A stretch of 64,000 bases of DNA from Arbacia lixula (lineage: Eukaryota > Echinodermata > Echinoidea > Arbacioida > Arbaciidae). Location of the stretch: positions 14,564,835 to 14,628,834 of the forward strand of contig OZ022588.1 in assembly GCA_963669155.1 (NCBI GenBank), written 5' to 3'. Both the position numbers and the translations under genes were made by a program. Under the pieces are notes generated by a model. That model was given only the letters and a program-made list of their open reading frames with translations. It made no database searches and was not told the origin of the DNA. This document shows positions 1 through 10,364 of this stretch, piece after piece; position 1 is the stretch's first letter; the number at the start of each line of letters is the position of its first letter.

Positions 1-1405
1 GTACAAGGCACACGGTAAGCACTGCCTTTCTATAGATAGCCAGGCACACATCTAAATAATTAGTCCAAACAAGCTTTTAGCAAAAGGACAAAATTCCCAG
101 GAACATATGAATAACATAATTTGGAAAGTGCATCAAAGATATGTACAGGCACTAGATAAGGTATGTGGGTACATTTAGAAACTAGCACCATGTTGAGATG
201 ACTGGCATTCAAGGATTTCATTGAAATGACATAGAGATCAGGCAGTCAAGGTAAAACAAAAAGTGAAAGTGGGACAATCAAGAAGCTATGACGCATTCTA
301 ATAAATGTGCCTACTGATGCTCTAAAATTCATCTGGTTGCTGGCTAGCACATGATCTATGGAATAAAGTGAAAACGGAAAAAGCAATTTACATGAACCTA
401 GATATATGTATTCCTACTGAAAGAACAATCAACATGCCCATGTACATGTGCATAAATGTATACATGTATATCATACTGTGGTCATGCCACTAAATGCTAC
501 AGTACAAATGATAGCAGCCCTAGTGAAAGTGTATGTTCATATAAATCAAAATTTGTTCTTTGCTTTCATAATCATTCATGAATTGTTGAATAACCTAATC
601 CTTAGTCATTTACGTCCTCAAGGGTTATGCAGGTTGTTCCCCAGATGTGTTTGTGTGCTGTGTATTTCTGAACTGTGAGAGCTATGTGTGTGTGATAAGT
701 TGTATGTTGCAGATACAATAAGTATTTGTCCCTCTGCACAAATGAGTTAAACAAGACACTCAATACCTCACTCACAGGCCAATCAATAGAGTACCGAAGT
801 GTGACGTCATTTGAGCATTATTTTCAAGACATCAGATTCTAAACAATGCGGGTAGAGCAAGTAGCAGTGATCACAGCGGGGACTGTAATTGGGAATGCCC
901 GACACTAGCCCGATAGACGATATCGGACCACTAAACCTCTCACTGGAGCGAGTTTGTTTAGAGCCAGTTGTCTTGACAACATGCTCATATGACGACACCA
1001 CATCGGTACTCTATTGGCAATGCAAAATAAGCCAGATCAAATAGAATGTAACTTTCAACCAATGGTAATAGAGCACACGGATGGTGTCATCATATCCAGT
1101 ATTATGAAGGTTACTGGCTTTTATAAACAACATCACTCAAACCAGAGATTGACTGGTCCATCACTATCTAGTGGGCTAGTTTTCTTTTGAACCAGTTGCC
1201 CTGACAACATGCTCATACCATCACCCTTTGGAACTCTTGTTACCACAGAATCAGCTAATGAGCTTTGAGCATTACAGATGTTGTCATGGCAATCAAAGTG
1301 ACACCTGCATGTCTACCAAGATCACCTTTCTGTTCAGACCACTCAACATAAATCCCTTCAGAGAAGTTTGCATGTAATCATATGACTATTTATCTGTTAG
1401 GACCA
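1..1405. other. intronic sequence, no gene seen
   Basis: Presumed intron sequence of vav beyond exon 13, or containing exons I cannot recognise. No PH, C1, SH3 or SH2 motif with splice sites was visible on the minus strand. It contains TACATGTA near 463 and a CRE-like TGACGTCA at 802-809, and otherwise looks like unstructured AT-rich DNA. Confidence 0.5.
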
Positions 1406-1660
1406 ATTCTGCCCTCCTCTGAAAAAAGGAAGCAAGTGACAAATCACTCAAATCTAGGTTATTGGTATTCTTAGATTGTACCCAGCATTCCCTACATACA
1501 GGCAAAATCTGGACAAGAAATATTCATCTTGCTGCAAGATATTCAATCTAACATGATGTGGTATTGCACTGATGTCAATGCAAGTGGCAGACACATTTTG
1601 CTCATTTACAAGAAAAGTCTCTTTTGTTAGTTGCTTCCTTTTGTCAGAGCAGGGCAGAAT
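1406..1660 (-). mobile_element. family A MITE, copy 1
   Basis: A 255-bp element whose ends are inverted: ATTCTGCCCTCCTCTGAAAA on the left and AGAGCAGGGCAGAAT on the right, followed inward by GGAAGCAA/TTGCTTCC. The interior matches the three other copies at 7553, 20000 and 21706 in the opposite orientation. It has no coding capacity, so it is a non-autonomous DNA transposon. Confidence 0.85.
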
Positions 1661-1786
1661 CATTGTCCTGTTTCCGTGTGAGGTGGCCTTTTAAGACGTG
1701 TTTGGCTAAACCATGACTTGTAAGCTTCACCTATCTACAAACAGCACTGCCTATAAGGGCCACTTGGATGTAAAGACCACACAAAT

Positions 1787-1946
1787 GGGCCCTGTTGCAT
1801 AAAACTTACCATTGATAGTAACTTTGCTATCAATGGCAACTTCTATGGAAACCTTGAATTTGATTGGCTGTCCAGCGATGTTACCATGGTAGTTACCATT
1901 GATGTTAGAGTTACCATTAATGATAAGTTTTATGCAATGGGGCCCT
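1787..1946 (+). mobile_element. family B MITE, copy 1
   Basis: About 160 bp starting GGGCCCTGTTGCATAAAAC and ending TTTTATGCAATGGGGCCC. Inside it repeats words such as TTACCATTGATGGTAAC in both orientations. It is followed by a second copy 13 bp away. Confidence 0.85.
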
Positions 1947-1958
1947 GGAATCCCTTCA

Positions 1959-2116
1959 GGGCCCTGTTGCATAAAACATCATTAATGGTAACTCTGCCAT
2001 CAATGGTAACTACTATGGTAACTTATCTTGACAGCCAATGAAATTCAAGATTTCCATAGAAATTGCCATTGGTAGCAAAGTTACCATCACTGGTAAGTTT
2101 TATGCAACAGGGCCCT
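1959..2116 (-). mobile_element. family B MITE, copy 2
   Basis: The same family as the copy just to the left, with GGGCCCTGTTGCATAAAAC and TTTTATGCAACAGGGCCC ends. The asymmetric core (the TTGATTGGCTG-type stretch) lies on the other strand relative to copy 1, so the pair is roughly head to head. Confidence 0.85.
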
Positions 2117-2844
2117 GAGCAGTCTGCATGTACTTGCACCTATTAGGACCCCCTATCCATGAACAACCATTTATGTCTGTTTCTCCTGGGAATGACCTTT
2201 ATACACAGGTTTACTTACTCCCTGACTTGTAAGCAACATTTTTTGGTAAAGTTCTATGCAACATGGCTGTGGATTGTTAGTTCTTGTTCTCCATTAAAGT
2301 GCTTAGGGTTAACTGCCAGCACACCATACCCAGTCACAACACGCGAATACACAGGTTAGATCCAGTGGGAAGTACGATAATACCGCTCAGTCCCATAGGC
2401 AAGAAACTATTAAAGTTGTTATTCATACAGGGCTGTGAGTAAAAGGTACTAAGAGGGTTAAATTTCAGTGCAACTTTGAAATTTTCAAGTCAACGGCATC
2501 GGTCAACTCATTAATACTGGGCGTGCTACCCAGAAATGTTAAAATAAACAAGCATTTTGCATATGAAAGATTGCTAAGCAGCACTTATAACGCCCTTCAA
2601 AAAAGCAATCTAAGATTAAAAGACAAATATCCTTCCATGCCTACAAACTTCAATGTTTTATCATGTCAGCATATCTACTTTTACTACATTTCAGAATGGA
2701 TTTGTTACTTAATGTTTGTTGCATAATTTACAGAAACAACTCAGACTAATAAGCACTCTACATAATTTTCTGTGCTCTAGACATATGCCAACTAAAATTT
2801 GGTAATCAAAACTTACCACAGATATGAGATTGCTTTTCTTGAAT

Positions 2845-3483
2845 ACTGTACTGAACGGCGTATAAGCCGCATGTTTATTTTTCTTAAAAATCATGCGCAA
2901 GTCGGGGCGCAGCTTGTAAGTCGCATTAGCTTAAGTTGGGTCTTTCAAACCAACACGTATACACATGTATGGGACCATACATTTTGTGACGACATTCAAC
3001 AACAAAATAGATGGCTTTGATTGGCATCCAGTGTGACACAATTGACATACCGGTAGTACAATCTCACTTACATCACCAGCATAATTACCGGTACTAAAGA
3101 AGCACCAGGACCAGTATACACGCCCTCTATGCTCCAGATCAAAGAAACAATGGTGGCCCTTGTCCAATGGAGTTTGCTAGTTTGAGCCTTACCTTTCTCA
3201 TAAGCCGTATCTACTCCTGGTGCTTTCTTAGTACCGGTAATTATGCTGGTAATGTGATTGAGATTGTATTACCACTATGCCAATTATGTCACACTGGATG
3301 GCTATCAAAGCCATCTATTTTGTTGTTGAATGTTGTCACACAATGCATATAGTCCCAAACATGTGTATATGTGCAGCGATCCTGTTCTGACATTTCCAGT
3401 GTTTTTTTTTTTTTTTAAATTCCGCGCTCAAAGTTGGGGTGCGGCTTATACGCGATTGCGGCTTATTTGCTGGTTAGTACGGT
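2845..3483. repeat. large inverted repeat with GCGTATAAGCCGC ends
   Basis: Two arms of about 280 bp (2845-3125 and 3205-3483) are inverted copies. Matching segments include TAATTACCGGTACTAA/TTAGTACCGGTAATTA and AACAAAATAGATGGCTTTGA/CAAAGCCATCTATTTTGTTG. The outer ends carry GCGTATAAGCCGC/GCGGCTTATACGC. The arms have diverged by small indels and a poly-T run. A foldback-type DNA transposon is likely, and no transposase is present. Confidence 0.8.
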
Positions 3484-4081
3484 TTCAGTTTCAACGTGGC
3501 TTATTCATATGTTCAATATTTTGCAAATTAACCTCTCCCAAACATTTCCAGAACATACATGTACTTTGATGAGTATTTTCACTTAAACACACAAATTAAC
3601 ACCCAGAATGTACTATTCACACATTGATTTCACCAAACGATTCTGTGATTGTTCTTGTTAACAATACATGTACGTCCACCTGTTGATGCCAAGTATGCCT
3701 TTCTGTTCTCTTGCCGTCATTTATTTTTAAACACAGGAATAAAAATGCAGCAGAATATACAAACTAGAGTGTCCTATCTCCCATAGATAATTTTTTTTAT
3801 CGCTGTTTTATCGCAAGACTTCATTTTGCACAAACTAGTGGGTAAGTCTACTGCATAGACCTTGCACACAATGTTGGATGTGTATACAAATGACGATACT
3901 ATCTTGGTGAAAGAAGGGCAAAGTAAGGAGATATAAAGTAACAGCACTACTTGAGAAGTTGTCAGATACAAATTCAAAACATATATTTTGTCTGTTTTAA
4001 TGGTATATATTCATAAATATCACTAGTATTGCACATCTACATTTTGTCAATTTAACTGGTATCTAGATGAAAACTACTTAC

Positions 4082-4145
4082 CCTTCCATTTTTGCAGACC
4101 AACATGGCTTTGTCAAACAGGAAACAATATCTGGCAGCGATTTGG
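4082..4145 (-). CDS. vav: vav exon 13: PH domain strands 2-3 (last exon seen)
   Basis: A 64-nt exon (CTACAG|CCA, phase 2; donor AGG|GTAAGT, phase 0). It encodes QIAARYCFLFDKAMLVCKNG and R, matching KMDRYAFLLDKALLICKRRG of Vav1. The remainder of the PH domain should follow further left, but I could not find it down to base 1. Confidence 0.94.
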
Positions 4146-4167
4146 CTGTAGGTTAAGAGATGGCAAA

Positions 4168-4460
4168 AAGATAATTGATAACAATCAAGATTGTGATAGG
4201 AGCGGGGAAAGGGGGGGGGGGGGGGGGGTGTGGGGTCATTATGAGGGAGAAGCGGAAGTGACGGAGTTGGGAACAGAGCATAATGGATGGCCCCAAATCC
4301 ATAACAAGTATTCAATCTCTAGCATAAAGATAAATGATAACAAGCGAGATTGTGATAGGAGTGGGAAAAGGGAGTGGGGTCAATATGAGGGAGAAGTGGA
4401 AGTGAGGGAGTTGGGGACAAAGCATAATGGATGGCCCCAAATCCATAACAATATTCAAAC
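4168..4460. repeat. two-copy tandem repeat of about 144 bp with poly-G run
   Basis: GGGTCATTATGAGGGAGAAG at about 4233 recurs as GGGTCAATATGAGGGAGAAG at about 4377. The flanking GATTGTGATAGGAG and CATAATGGATGGCCCCAAAT also repeat. A run of 18 G lies at 4211-4228. It begins only about 23 nt from the acceptor of vav exon 13. Confidence 0.8.
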
Positions 4461-5213
4461 TCAATTCTTAATGAGAGGACAGAGCCAAACAGAGCTGACA
4501 ATCACTAAACAATGGTTGTATACCGTATATCAAATGCACACCCTTTAAGAGAAATAACAAATTTCCCCAAAGAATATGTGTACTGATTGGTGCCTCTGAA
4601 GGCCTATTTTTTTGTCCGATTATAGGAGCCTCATTACCCTCAATGTGAATTTTATCGCACATTGCTTTGATATACAAATTTAATGAATTTATAGTAATTT
4701 AAAAGCCATACCCTGGATATGACCCAAATTCACATGCAGCTCCTGATTGTGATATCGTATAACCATATCTATATTTATAGTTCACACAAGAATTATCCTT
4801 CTGAATTCTTACAAGGCATTACATGTCCTACAAATGGTCAACAGCTAGAACAAGTTCAGTGCATTCTTACACCAAATTAATCTTTGGGATATGCATGTAA
4901 ACACATGTTATGACTCCTCTGGTAATAACTAGAGATATTAGTATTTTAACTGTGTAAGCACTATCTATTTACCTAAGTGCCGTATTCTGTGACGTAGGCA
5001 ATCTGAATCATTTAGTGCCACAACTCACTATCTTCAGCTCTTTGTATCAGCCCAATATTATGGTAAACACTCTGTTTGCGCTGATCATAAGTCACCCATA
5101 GTGTGAACATTATTGCTTCTAAATACATTTGAATCACATCGGAGAACGTTTAATCAGGCACTGGATTTTAAAACCAATGTTGTGCGAGATCTCGTCCTCT
5201 CTCCCACTCTTAC

Positions 5214-5309
5214 GCTCGTTTTCCCCCGGTTGAGAAGCGGATTTTCAGCTCTCCGTCTTTCTGACTCCGTCCATACTCGTTAAGACTCTCCCCTTTGTAG
5301 TTCACCAAG
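5214..5309 (-). CDS. vav: vav exon 12: DH-PH junction and first PH strand
   Basis: A 96-nt exon, phase 2 at both ends (TGACAG|CTT, GC|GTAAGA). It encodes LNEYGRSQKDGELKIRFSTG then GKR. This matches LAHYGRPKIDGELKITSVERR of Vav1, where the PH domain begins. The phase fit to exons 11 and 13 is exact. Confidence 0.94.
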
Positions 5310-5475
5310 CTGTCACACAAAGGTAAGAATAAATATCCTCTTTAAACACCTGCATTTCTATTCACCATAATATATGATCGTAAGTTTTTTTTGGGGAAAG
5401 GGGAAATTAACCATATCAAAAAAATTAACAAAAGGGTTAAAGTGAGGCTTATGACATCATAACATCATACCACAC

Positions 5476-5611
5476 CATGGTAATTACCATTGATGAAAGA
5501 GTTACCATTAATGGCAAGTTTTATGCAACAGGGCCCTGTAATGAACAGAGTTATGGTATCAATCACAAGTCAAGTTGTCATCAATAGCAACTTTTTATAA
5601 GGCAGGGCCCT
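5476..5611. mobile_element. family B MITE, partial or degraded
   Basis: The half-element CATGGTAATTACCATTGATG to TTTTATGCAACAGGGCCCTG is recognisable at 5476-5538. The next 75 bp (to GGCAGGGCCCTGG near 5611) look like a second, more decayed end. It lies in intron 11 between exons 12 and 11. Confidence 0.65.
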
Positions 5612-5734
5612 GGTTTCCTTTGATTTCAATAATTGTATCCTGAAATCAAATGAAATCAACGTCACCGTGTGTCCCATACTCTTGACCTCTACCATACATT
5701 CCCCTGAGTTTCTCTTGAAGATACCCCATCTCAC

Positions 5735-5808
5735 CTGGATTGGATAGCGTCATTGGTTTGCATGAGCTCGTGATCCCTCTTCACTTCATTCACAAACATC
5801 GATACATC
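5735..5808 (-). CDS. vav: vav exon 11: end of DH domain
   Basis: This exon has 24 codons plus two bases (TATTAG|GAT, phase 2 donor AG|GTGAGA). It encodes DVSMFVNEVKRDHELMQTND and AIQS, matching DLAQCVNEVKRDNETLRQI of Vav1, the last DH helix. Confidence 0.95.
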
Positions 5809-6480
5809 CTAATACAAACGGAAAAACAAAAATAATACAGTGATTGATCCTGTGTTAATCCGTGGCTCAAGGTTAGGTGTTCGGGCTTTAGGAATTTTTC
5901 TCCAGTTAGGATCTGAAAAGTTTCCATGGAACTGCAGTCCCTACATGGATGTGATTTACAAAGTTGATACAAAGCCTGCCGTGCATTGTCCATACAGCAG
6001 ATATTGCAGGAAGTGCGCTGCTCAGTATTTAAGTGGAGAAAAGTCTGCCCGCAAATATGCTGGCTCAGTGAAGGAGTTGATAGCAGCTAGAAATACATCA
6101 TGATCCAGAGATGACAACCTTTGCGATCAAAAGTTGTATTTCCAAATATAAATGATTGAAATTTGCAGGTAAACATTGAGTTTAACCAAAAAAAAAAAGG
6201 AAATACAAAGGCCAAATTTAGAATGCATCAATTTTGGGGTTCATTGTCACTGTGCACCAAAATATCATGCACGTTCTTTTTAGAACTAATAAAAGTCCTT
6301 CATACTTAACCTCGTCAAGTTGATCTTATTGGTATATCTTATTATTGAAATCTTACTAAATACAACTATTACGAATACATCTTTGTTTGCAGCCGCAGAG
6401 ACCGGGTTCAGGATCTTACCGTACTTTACCTTTCCTTCCCATTTGGTATAGTGGAGCTCAACTTAAACTTTCAAAATATA

Positions 6481-7136
6481 TAGCTTGTGCATTGCATGAA
6501 CACGTATGGTCTTGCTTTGATTTAGATCAGACAATATCTAGCTTGTGCATTGTATGAACATGTAGGTGTTGCTTTGATCTAGATCAGACAATATCTAGCT
6601 TGTGCATTGTATGAACATGTAGGTGTTGCTTTGATCTAGATCAGACAATATCTAGCTTGTGCATTGTATGAACATGTAGGTGTTGCTTTGATCTAGATCA
6701 GACAATATCTAGCTTGTGCATTGTATGAACATGTAGGTGTTGCTTTGATCTAGATCAGACAATATCTCGCTTGTGCATTGTATGAACATGTAGGTGTTGC
6801 TTTGATCTAGATCAGACAATATCTCGCTTGTGCATTGTATGAACATGTAGGTGTTGCTTTGATCTAGATCAGACAATATCTCGCTTGTGCATTGTATGAA
6901 CATGTAGGTGTTGCTTTGATCTAGATCAGACAATATCTAGCTTGTGCATTGTATGAACATGTAGGTGTTGCTTTGATCTAGATCAGACAATATCTAGCTT
7001 GTGCATTGTATGAACATGTAGGTGTTGCTTTGATCTAGATCAGACAATATCTAGCTTGTGCATTGTATGAACATGTAGGTGTTGCTTTGATCTAGATCAG
7101 ACAATATCTCGCTTGTGTACTGCATGAACACATGCA
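6481..7136. repeat. 57-bp minisatellite in intron 10
   Basis: A first divergent unit of 58 bp (6481) is followed by ten almost identical 57-bp units starting at 6539, 6596, 6653, 6710, 6767, 6824, 6881, 6938, 6995 and 7052, then a partial unit from 7109. The unit contains CTTGTGCATTGTATGAACAT and TGATCTAGATCAGACAATAT. Units differ mainly at one position (TAGCTT or TCGCTT). Decayed units continue at about 7254-7380. Near-identity in the centre points to recent amplification. Confidence 0.95.
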
Positions 7137-7253
7137 GTTGGGCCTGAGATCAACTTCGCAACTGATTGCAATCTATTGCAGTCAGACTGCAGTCAATGTA
7201 TGGAGCTGATTTCATTTGATTGCAATCACTGTGCATTTGATTTCAGGCTCCAC

Positions 7254-7400
7254 TGTATGGTCTTGCTTTGATTTAGATAAGACAATATCTAGCTTGTGCC
7301 ACTGCATGAATGTGTATGGTGTTGCTTTGCTCTAGATCAGACAATATCCAGTTTGTGCAATGTATGAATGCTTATGGTCTTGCTTGTAAATCAGACAAGT
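7254..7400. repeat. decayed outlying units of the 57-bp minisatellite
   Basis: At least two diverged units share GGTCTTGCTTTGATTTAGAT and AGACAATATCTAGCTTGTGC with the main array. They are separated from it by about 115 bp containing TGATTGCAATC-type inverted words. Confidence 0.75.
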
Positions 7401-7552
7401 TTTAGTTGCACTCCACTGCATTTTTAGTTCCCGTAGTACTTTACATGTTACCCAAACAAGTGAGGACAAGGTTGAAACGCATGTTGCAACCTGCAGTTTT
7501 ATCCACTAAATATGAACCGGTACCTCCTCAGTTGAGAAAAAGGGGTGATTCA

Positions 7553-7807
7553 ATACTGCCCTACTCTGACAAAAGGAAGCAACTAACAAAAGAGACTTAT
7601 CTTGTAAATGAGCTAAATGTGTCTGTCACTTGCATTGGCATCAGTGCAACACCACATCATGTTAGATTGAATATCTCGCAACAAGACTAATATTTTTTGT
7701 CCGAATTTTGGCAGTATGTAGGGAATGCTGGGTGCAATCTTAAAATACCAATAACCCAGATTTGAGTGATTTGTCACTTGCTTCCTTTTATCATAGTAGG
7801 GCAGAAT
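7553..7807 (+). mobile_element. family A MITE, copy 2
   Basis: A 255-bp element, ATACTGCCCTACTCTGACAA to ATAGTAGGGCAGAAT, orientation opposite to copy 1. It ends 42 nt from the donor of vav exon 10. Confidence 0.85.
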
Positions 7808-7849
7808 ACTGAAAAAACAGGCTGGCCAAGGGGGAATAAAGAATCTTAC

Positions 7850-7921
7850 CTGCATTTCATCCAGAGCCTCCTCCAGTTCTTTCCTCTCATGGTCGGCCTT
7901 GTCTGTGTGCTTTAGTAGCTC
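7850..7921 (-). CDS. vav: vav exon 10: DH domain
   Basis: This exon has 24 codons, phase 0 (CATAG|GAG, CAG|GTAAGA). It encodes ELLKHTDKADHERKELEEAL then DEMQ, matching ELVKHTQEAMEKENLRLALDAM of Vav1. A family A element ends 42 nt past the donor. Confidence 0.95.
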
Positions 7922-8494
7922 CTATGAGATGAAGAAAGAGAGAGAGAGAAAAAAAAACGTTGTAAGTAATAACATCTACCTTTATACCAACCTTTGCACC
8001 CATAAAATTGTACTTTTAAGAGCAACAAACTGTTGCCTCCTCTCCCAGTACCCCCCCCCCCCCCCCATGACACTTGTACCTTGTGGTAGACCATCTAAGG
8101 AATGCATTTTTCTGTTAGTGCTACATTTAACCTGAAGTCATCTGTACCAACAGTAATCTGCTAATGTGCACATTGCAACTACAAAATGGCTTATTGCTGT
8201 TGACATATAATCAAAAGTGTGTAATGGACTGTACAACATGGCCCAATCAACATAATTTGATTTTGAAAGAAAGTTGGAGCAAAATCAGATGAGCAATAAA
8301 GAACCTGTCAACCCAGATGTCTGATGTTATTCCATCTTGCACCAATCTGTTTCTCCCAATTCTCCTGCTCTTGTGAAGAACAATTTTTCTCTTCTGGAGG
8401 GCTCTCCTTTTAACTTTATTTAACTTTAACCCGTCAAAGTTTGGTGTGCTTAGTGAACACCTAACCACAGGCAAAGAGGAGAAAAGCAATCTAC

Positions 8495-8590
8495 CTTCAG
8501 CAGGAGATGGTACTTGAGTATCCTCTGCATGGGCACGTTGAGCAGGTCACGCAGACGGAACTTGTTGTCGTTCGCTCTTCGCTGGCATTC
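8495..8590 (-). CDS. vav: vav exon 9: DH domain CR3
   Basis: This exon has 32 codons, phase 0 (TTTCAG|GAA, AAG|GTAGAT). It encodes [20 protein letters not shown], nearly identical to FTLRDLLMVPMQRVLKYHLL of Vav1. This is the most conserved DH helix, which forms the GTPase contact surface. It begins ECQRRAND, matching ECSQRANN. Confidence 0.97.
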
Positions 8591-9158
8591 CTGAAATAAA
8601 TGCATGGGACACACAAAGACAGAGGAACGTTTACACTTGTGCTTTAAAGGGGGAGTGAACTGCGTGTGGTCTCTTATTGACCGTGTGTTATAAATACATA
8701 GTCTTAAAAATATATATTTTCAGATAACTATACTAATAATGCAAAGAATAAGTTAAACTATAATTGTATTTGTATAGAGAAACTAAGATGTTTCAAGAGG
8801 AAAAGTAGTTATTTTGCTATTAAGTAGCATTAGTAAGTATTGCGATATGGATGTATTAAGTAGTTAATTAGCATGTTATCATTCAAGTGGGTCTGTATTA
8901 CTAGACTACATTAGCAGTATGGGTAAAGAAACTGGCCAGGTATGAGTACTTTAGGACTTGAGATGGCGCTATTAGTTCTTATCTGCTTTAAGGCGATTAG
9001 ATACTGAATTATATATGGAAAGTGATTGTTATTCATAGATAGATAAAAACTTACACTTGTAATTCAAACAAAATGTATGCTATTCATATCAACTCTGACA
9101 ATCTGCCCCATCCATGTGTATGTAGCAGATGCTAGTACATGTAGCAAACTGTTTGATT
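8591..9158. other. intron 8, unique part
   Basis: AT-rich intron sequence between exon 9 and the family D element. I see no gene, RNA or repeat in it. Confidence 0.5.
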
Positions 9159-9676
9159 TAAAGATTGTCCGTCCCTTTTGCAAGCTTAAAATTTGAAATC
9201 GTCTATCACGATCGTAAATTGAAGAAAGTGTGATTCAAGACCATTCCTAAGAATATAGCATGTTGAAGCTTTCTGTATATGTAAAAAATTTCAGCCGTTA
9301 AATTTCAAACCGACTTTTTTCGTACTACGAAAAAGTATTAGTCTTTCTTACAGTATCTATGTGGTTATTATGCATGTGTGAAATCCTAATTTTATGAGTA
9401 ATTACCAAACTTTGGAGATGATTCCTTCTATTGAACATTTTTTTTCCTAATGCGTTTCATAATTTAATACACAGATTAATCAATTAAGCAGATCTTTCAA
9501 CACTGCTAAGAGCCTGAGGTAAAGACTATTAATCAAACACTGTTTATGTGCATTATTTGAATTTTGTACGTATCAGTTTTAAATTATGAATATACAGCTT
9601 GTTAACACTTCTCTATATGTTTTTCCAATGTTTCAATGGTCTTGTGGTGATCTGAAAAAGGGACGGGCTGTCTTTA
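9159..9676 (+). mobile_element. family D DNA transposon, copy 1
   Basis: About 518 bp, from TTTAAAGATTGTCCGTCCCT to AAAGGGACGGGCTGTCTTTA. It matches the element at 30022-30546 almost base for base. No transposase is present. The right end is 18 nt from the last base of vav exon 8. Confidence 0.9.
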
Positions 9677-9694
9677 ATGATGAATCAAACTCAC

Positions 9695-9892
9695 CTCAAT
9701 TTTCTGCTGGATCTTTGGGTTGCTGATGACCTTCTCAATGTGGTTCTGGGCGGTGATCATGTGGGCGCAGTAGAAGCCATAGATGAGGAAGTTGGGCTTG
9801 TGCTTCTTAAAGGCCTGGGCCATGGTGGGTGTGGAGCGCTGGAAGGCATCCTGCACGTCCCGCAGGAAGGTTCTATGTCTCCGATGCAGCTC
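9695..9892 (-). CDS. vav: vav exon 8: central DH domain
   Basis: This is the second-largest coding exon of the set: 66 codons, phase 0 (CCCAG|GAG, GAG|GTGAGT). It contains FKKHKPNFLIYGFYCAHMIT, matching IKYKERFLVYGRYCSQVES of Vav1, and ends KIQQKIE. Base use is GC-richer than in neighbouring introns. The 3' end of the preceding intron is a roughly 450-nt CT microsatellite on the coding strand that runs into the acceptor. A 518-bp transposon begins 18 nt past the donor. Confidence 0.96.
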
Positions 9893-9894
9893 CT

Positions 9895-10204
9895 GGGCAG
9901 GGAAGAGAGAGAGAGAGACAGAGAGAGAGAGAGACAGAGAGACAGAGAGACAGAGAGAGACAGAGAGAGACAGAGAGAGACAGAGAGACAGAGATAGAGA
10001 GAGACAGAGGCAGAGACAGACAGACAGAGAGAGACAGAGAGACAGAGACAGAGAGAGACAGAGAGGGAGAGAGGGAGAGAGGGAGGGAGGGAGGGAGGGA
10101 GGGAGGGAGAGAGAGACAGAGACAGAGACAGACACAGAGAGAGAGAGAGACAGAGAGAGAGAGGGAGGGAGAGAGGGAGGGAGGGAGGGAGGGAGGGAGG
10201 GAGG

Positions 10205-10241
<37 letters not shown>

Positions 10242-10346
10242 AGAGAGAGAGAGAAATAGAGAGAGAGTGTGGGAGAGATAGAGCGAGAGAGAGAGAGAAA
10301 GAGAAAAAGAAACAGGGAGAGAGAGAGAAAGAGAGAGAGTGAAACA
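9895..10346. repeat. GA/CT-rich microsatellite at the exon 8 acceptor
   Basis: About 450 nt of GAGA, GACA, GGGA and GAAA words on the plus strand, so CT-rich on the coding strand of vav. It starts directly at the exon 8 acceptor. The plus strand has no CT dinucleotide between 9895 and 10362, so the intron has no AG there before the real splice site. Open frames across it are low-complexity artefacts. Confidence 0.95.
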
Positions 10347-10364
10347 AAAAATGGCAGAGGACCT

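Noticed and set aside
1-4081. Search for the remaining PH, C1, SH3 and SH2 exons of vav
   Set aside because: The minus-strand GT/AG candidates checked (for example donors near 2817, 3064 and 3191) lie in repeats or encode nothing Vav-like, so the rest of the gene is taken to be outside the window.
6481-7136. Regular repeats resembling a CRISPR array
   Set aside because: The units are contiguous 57-bp repeats with no unique spacers, in a eukaryotic intron.
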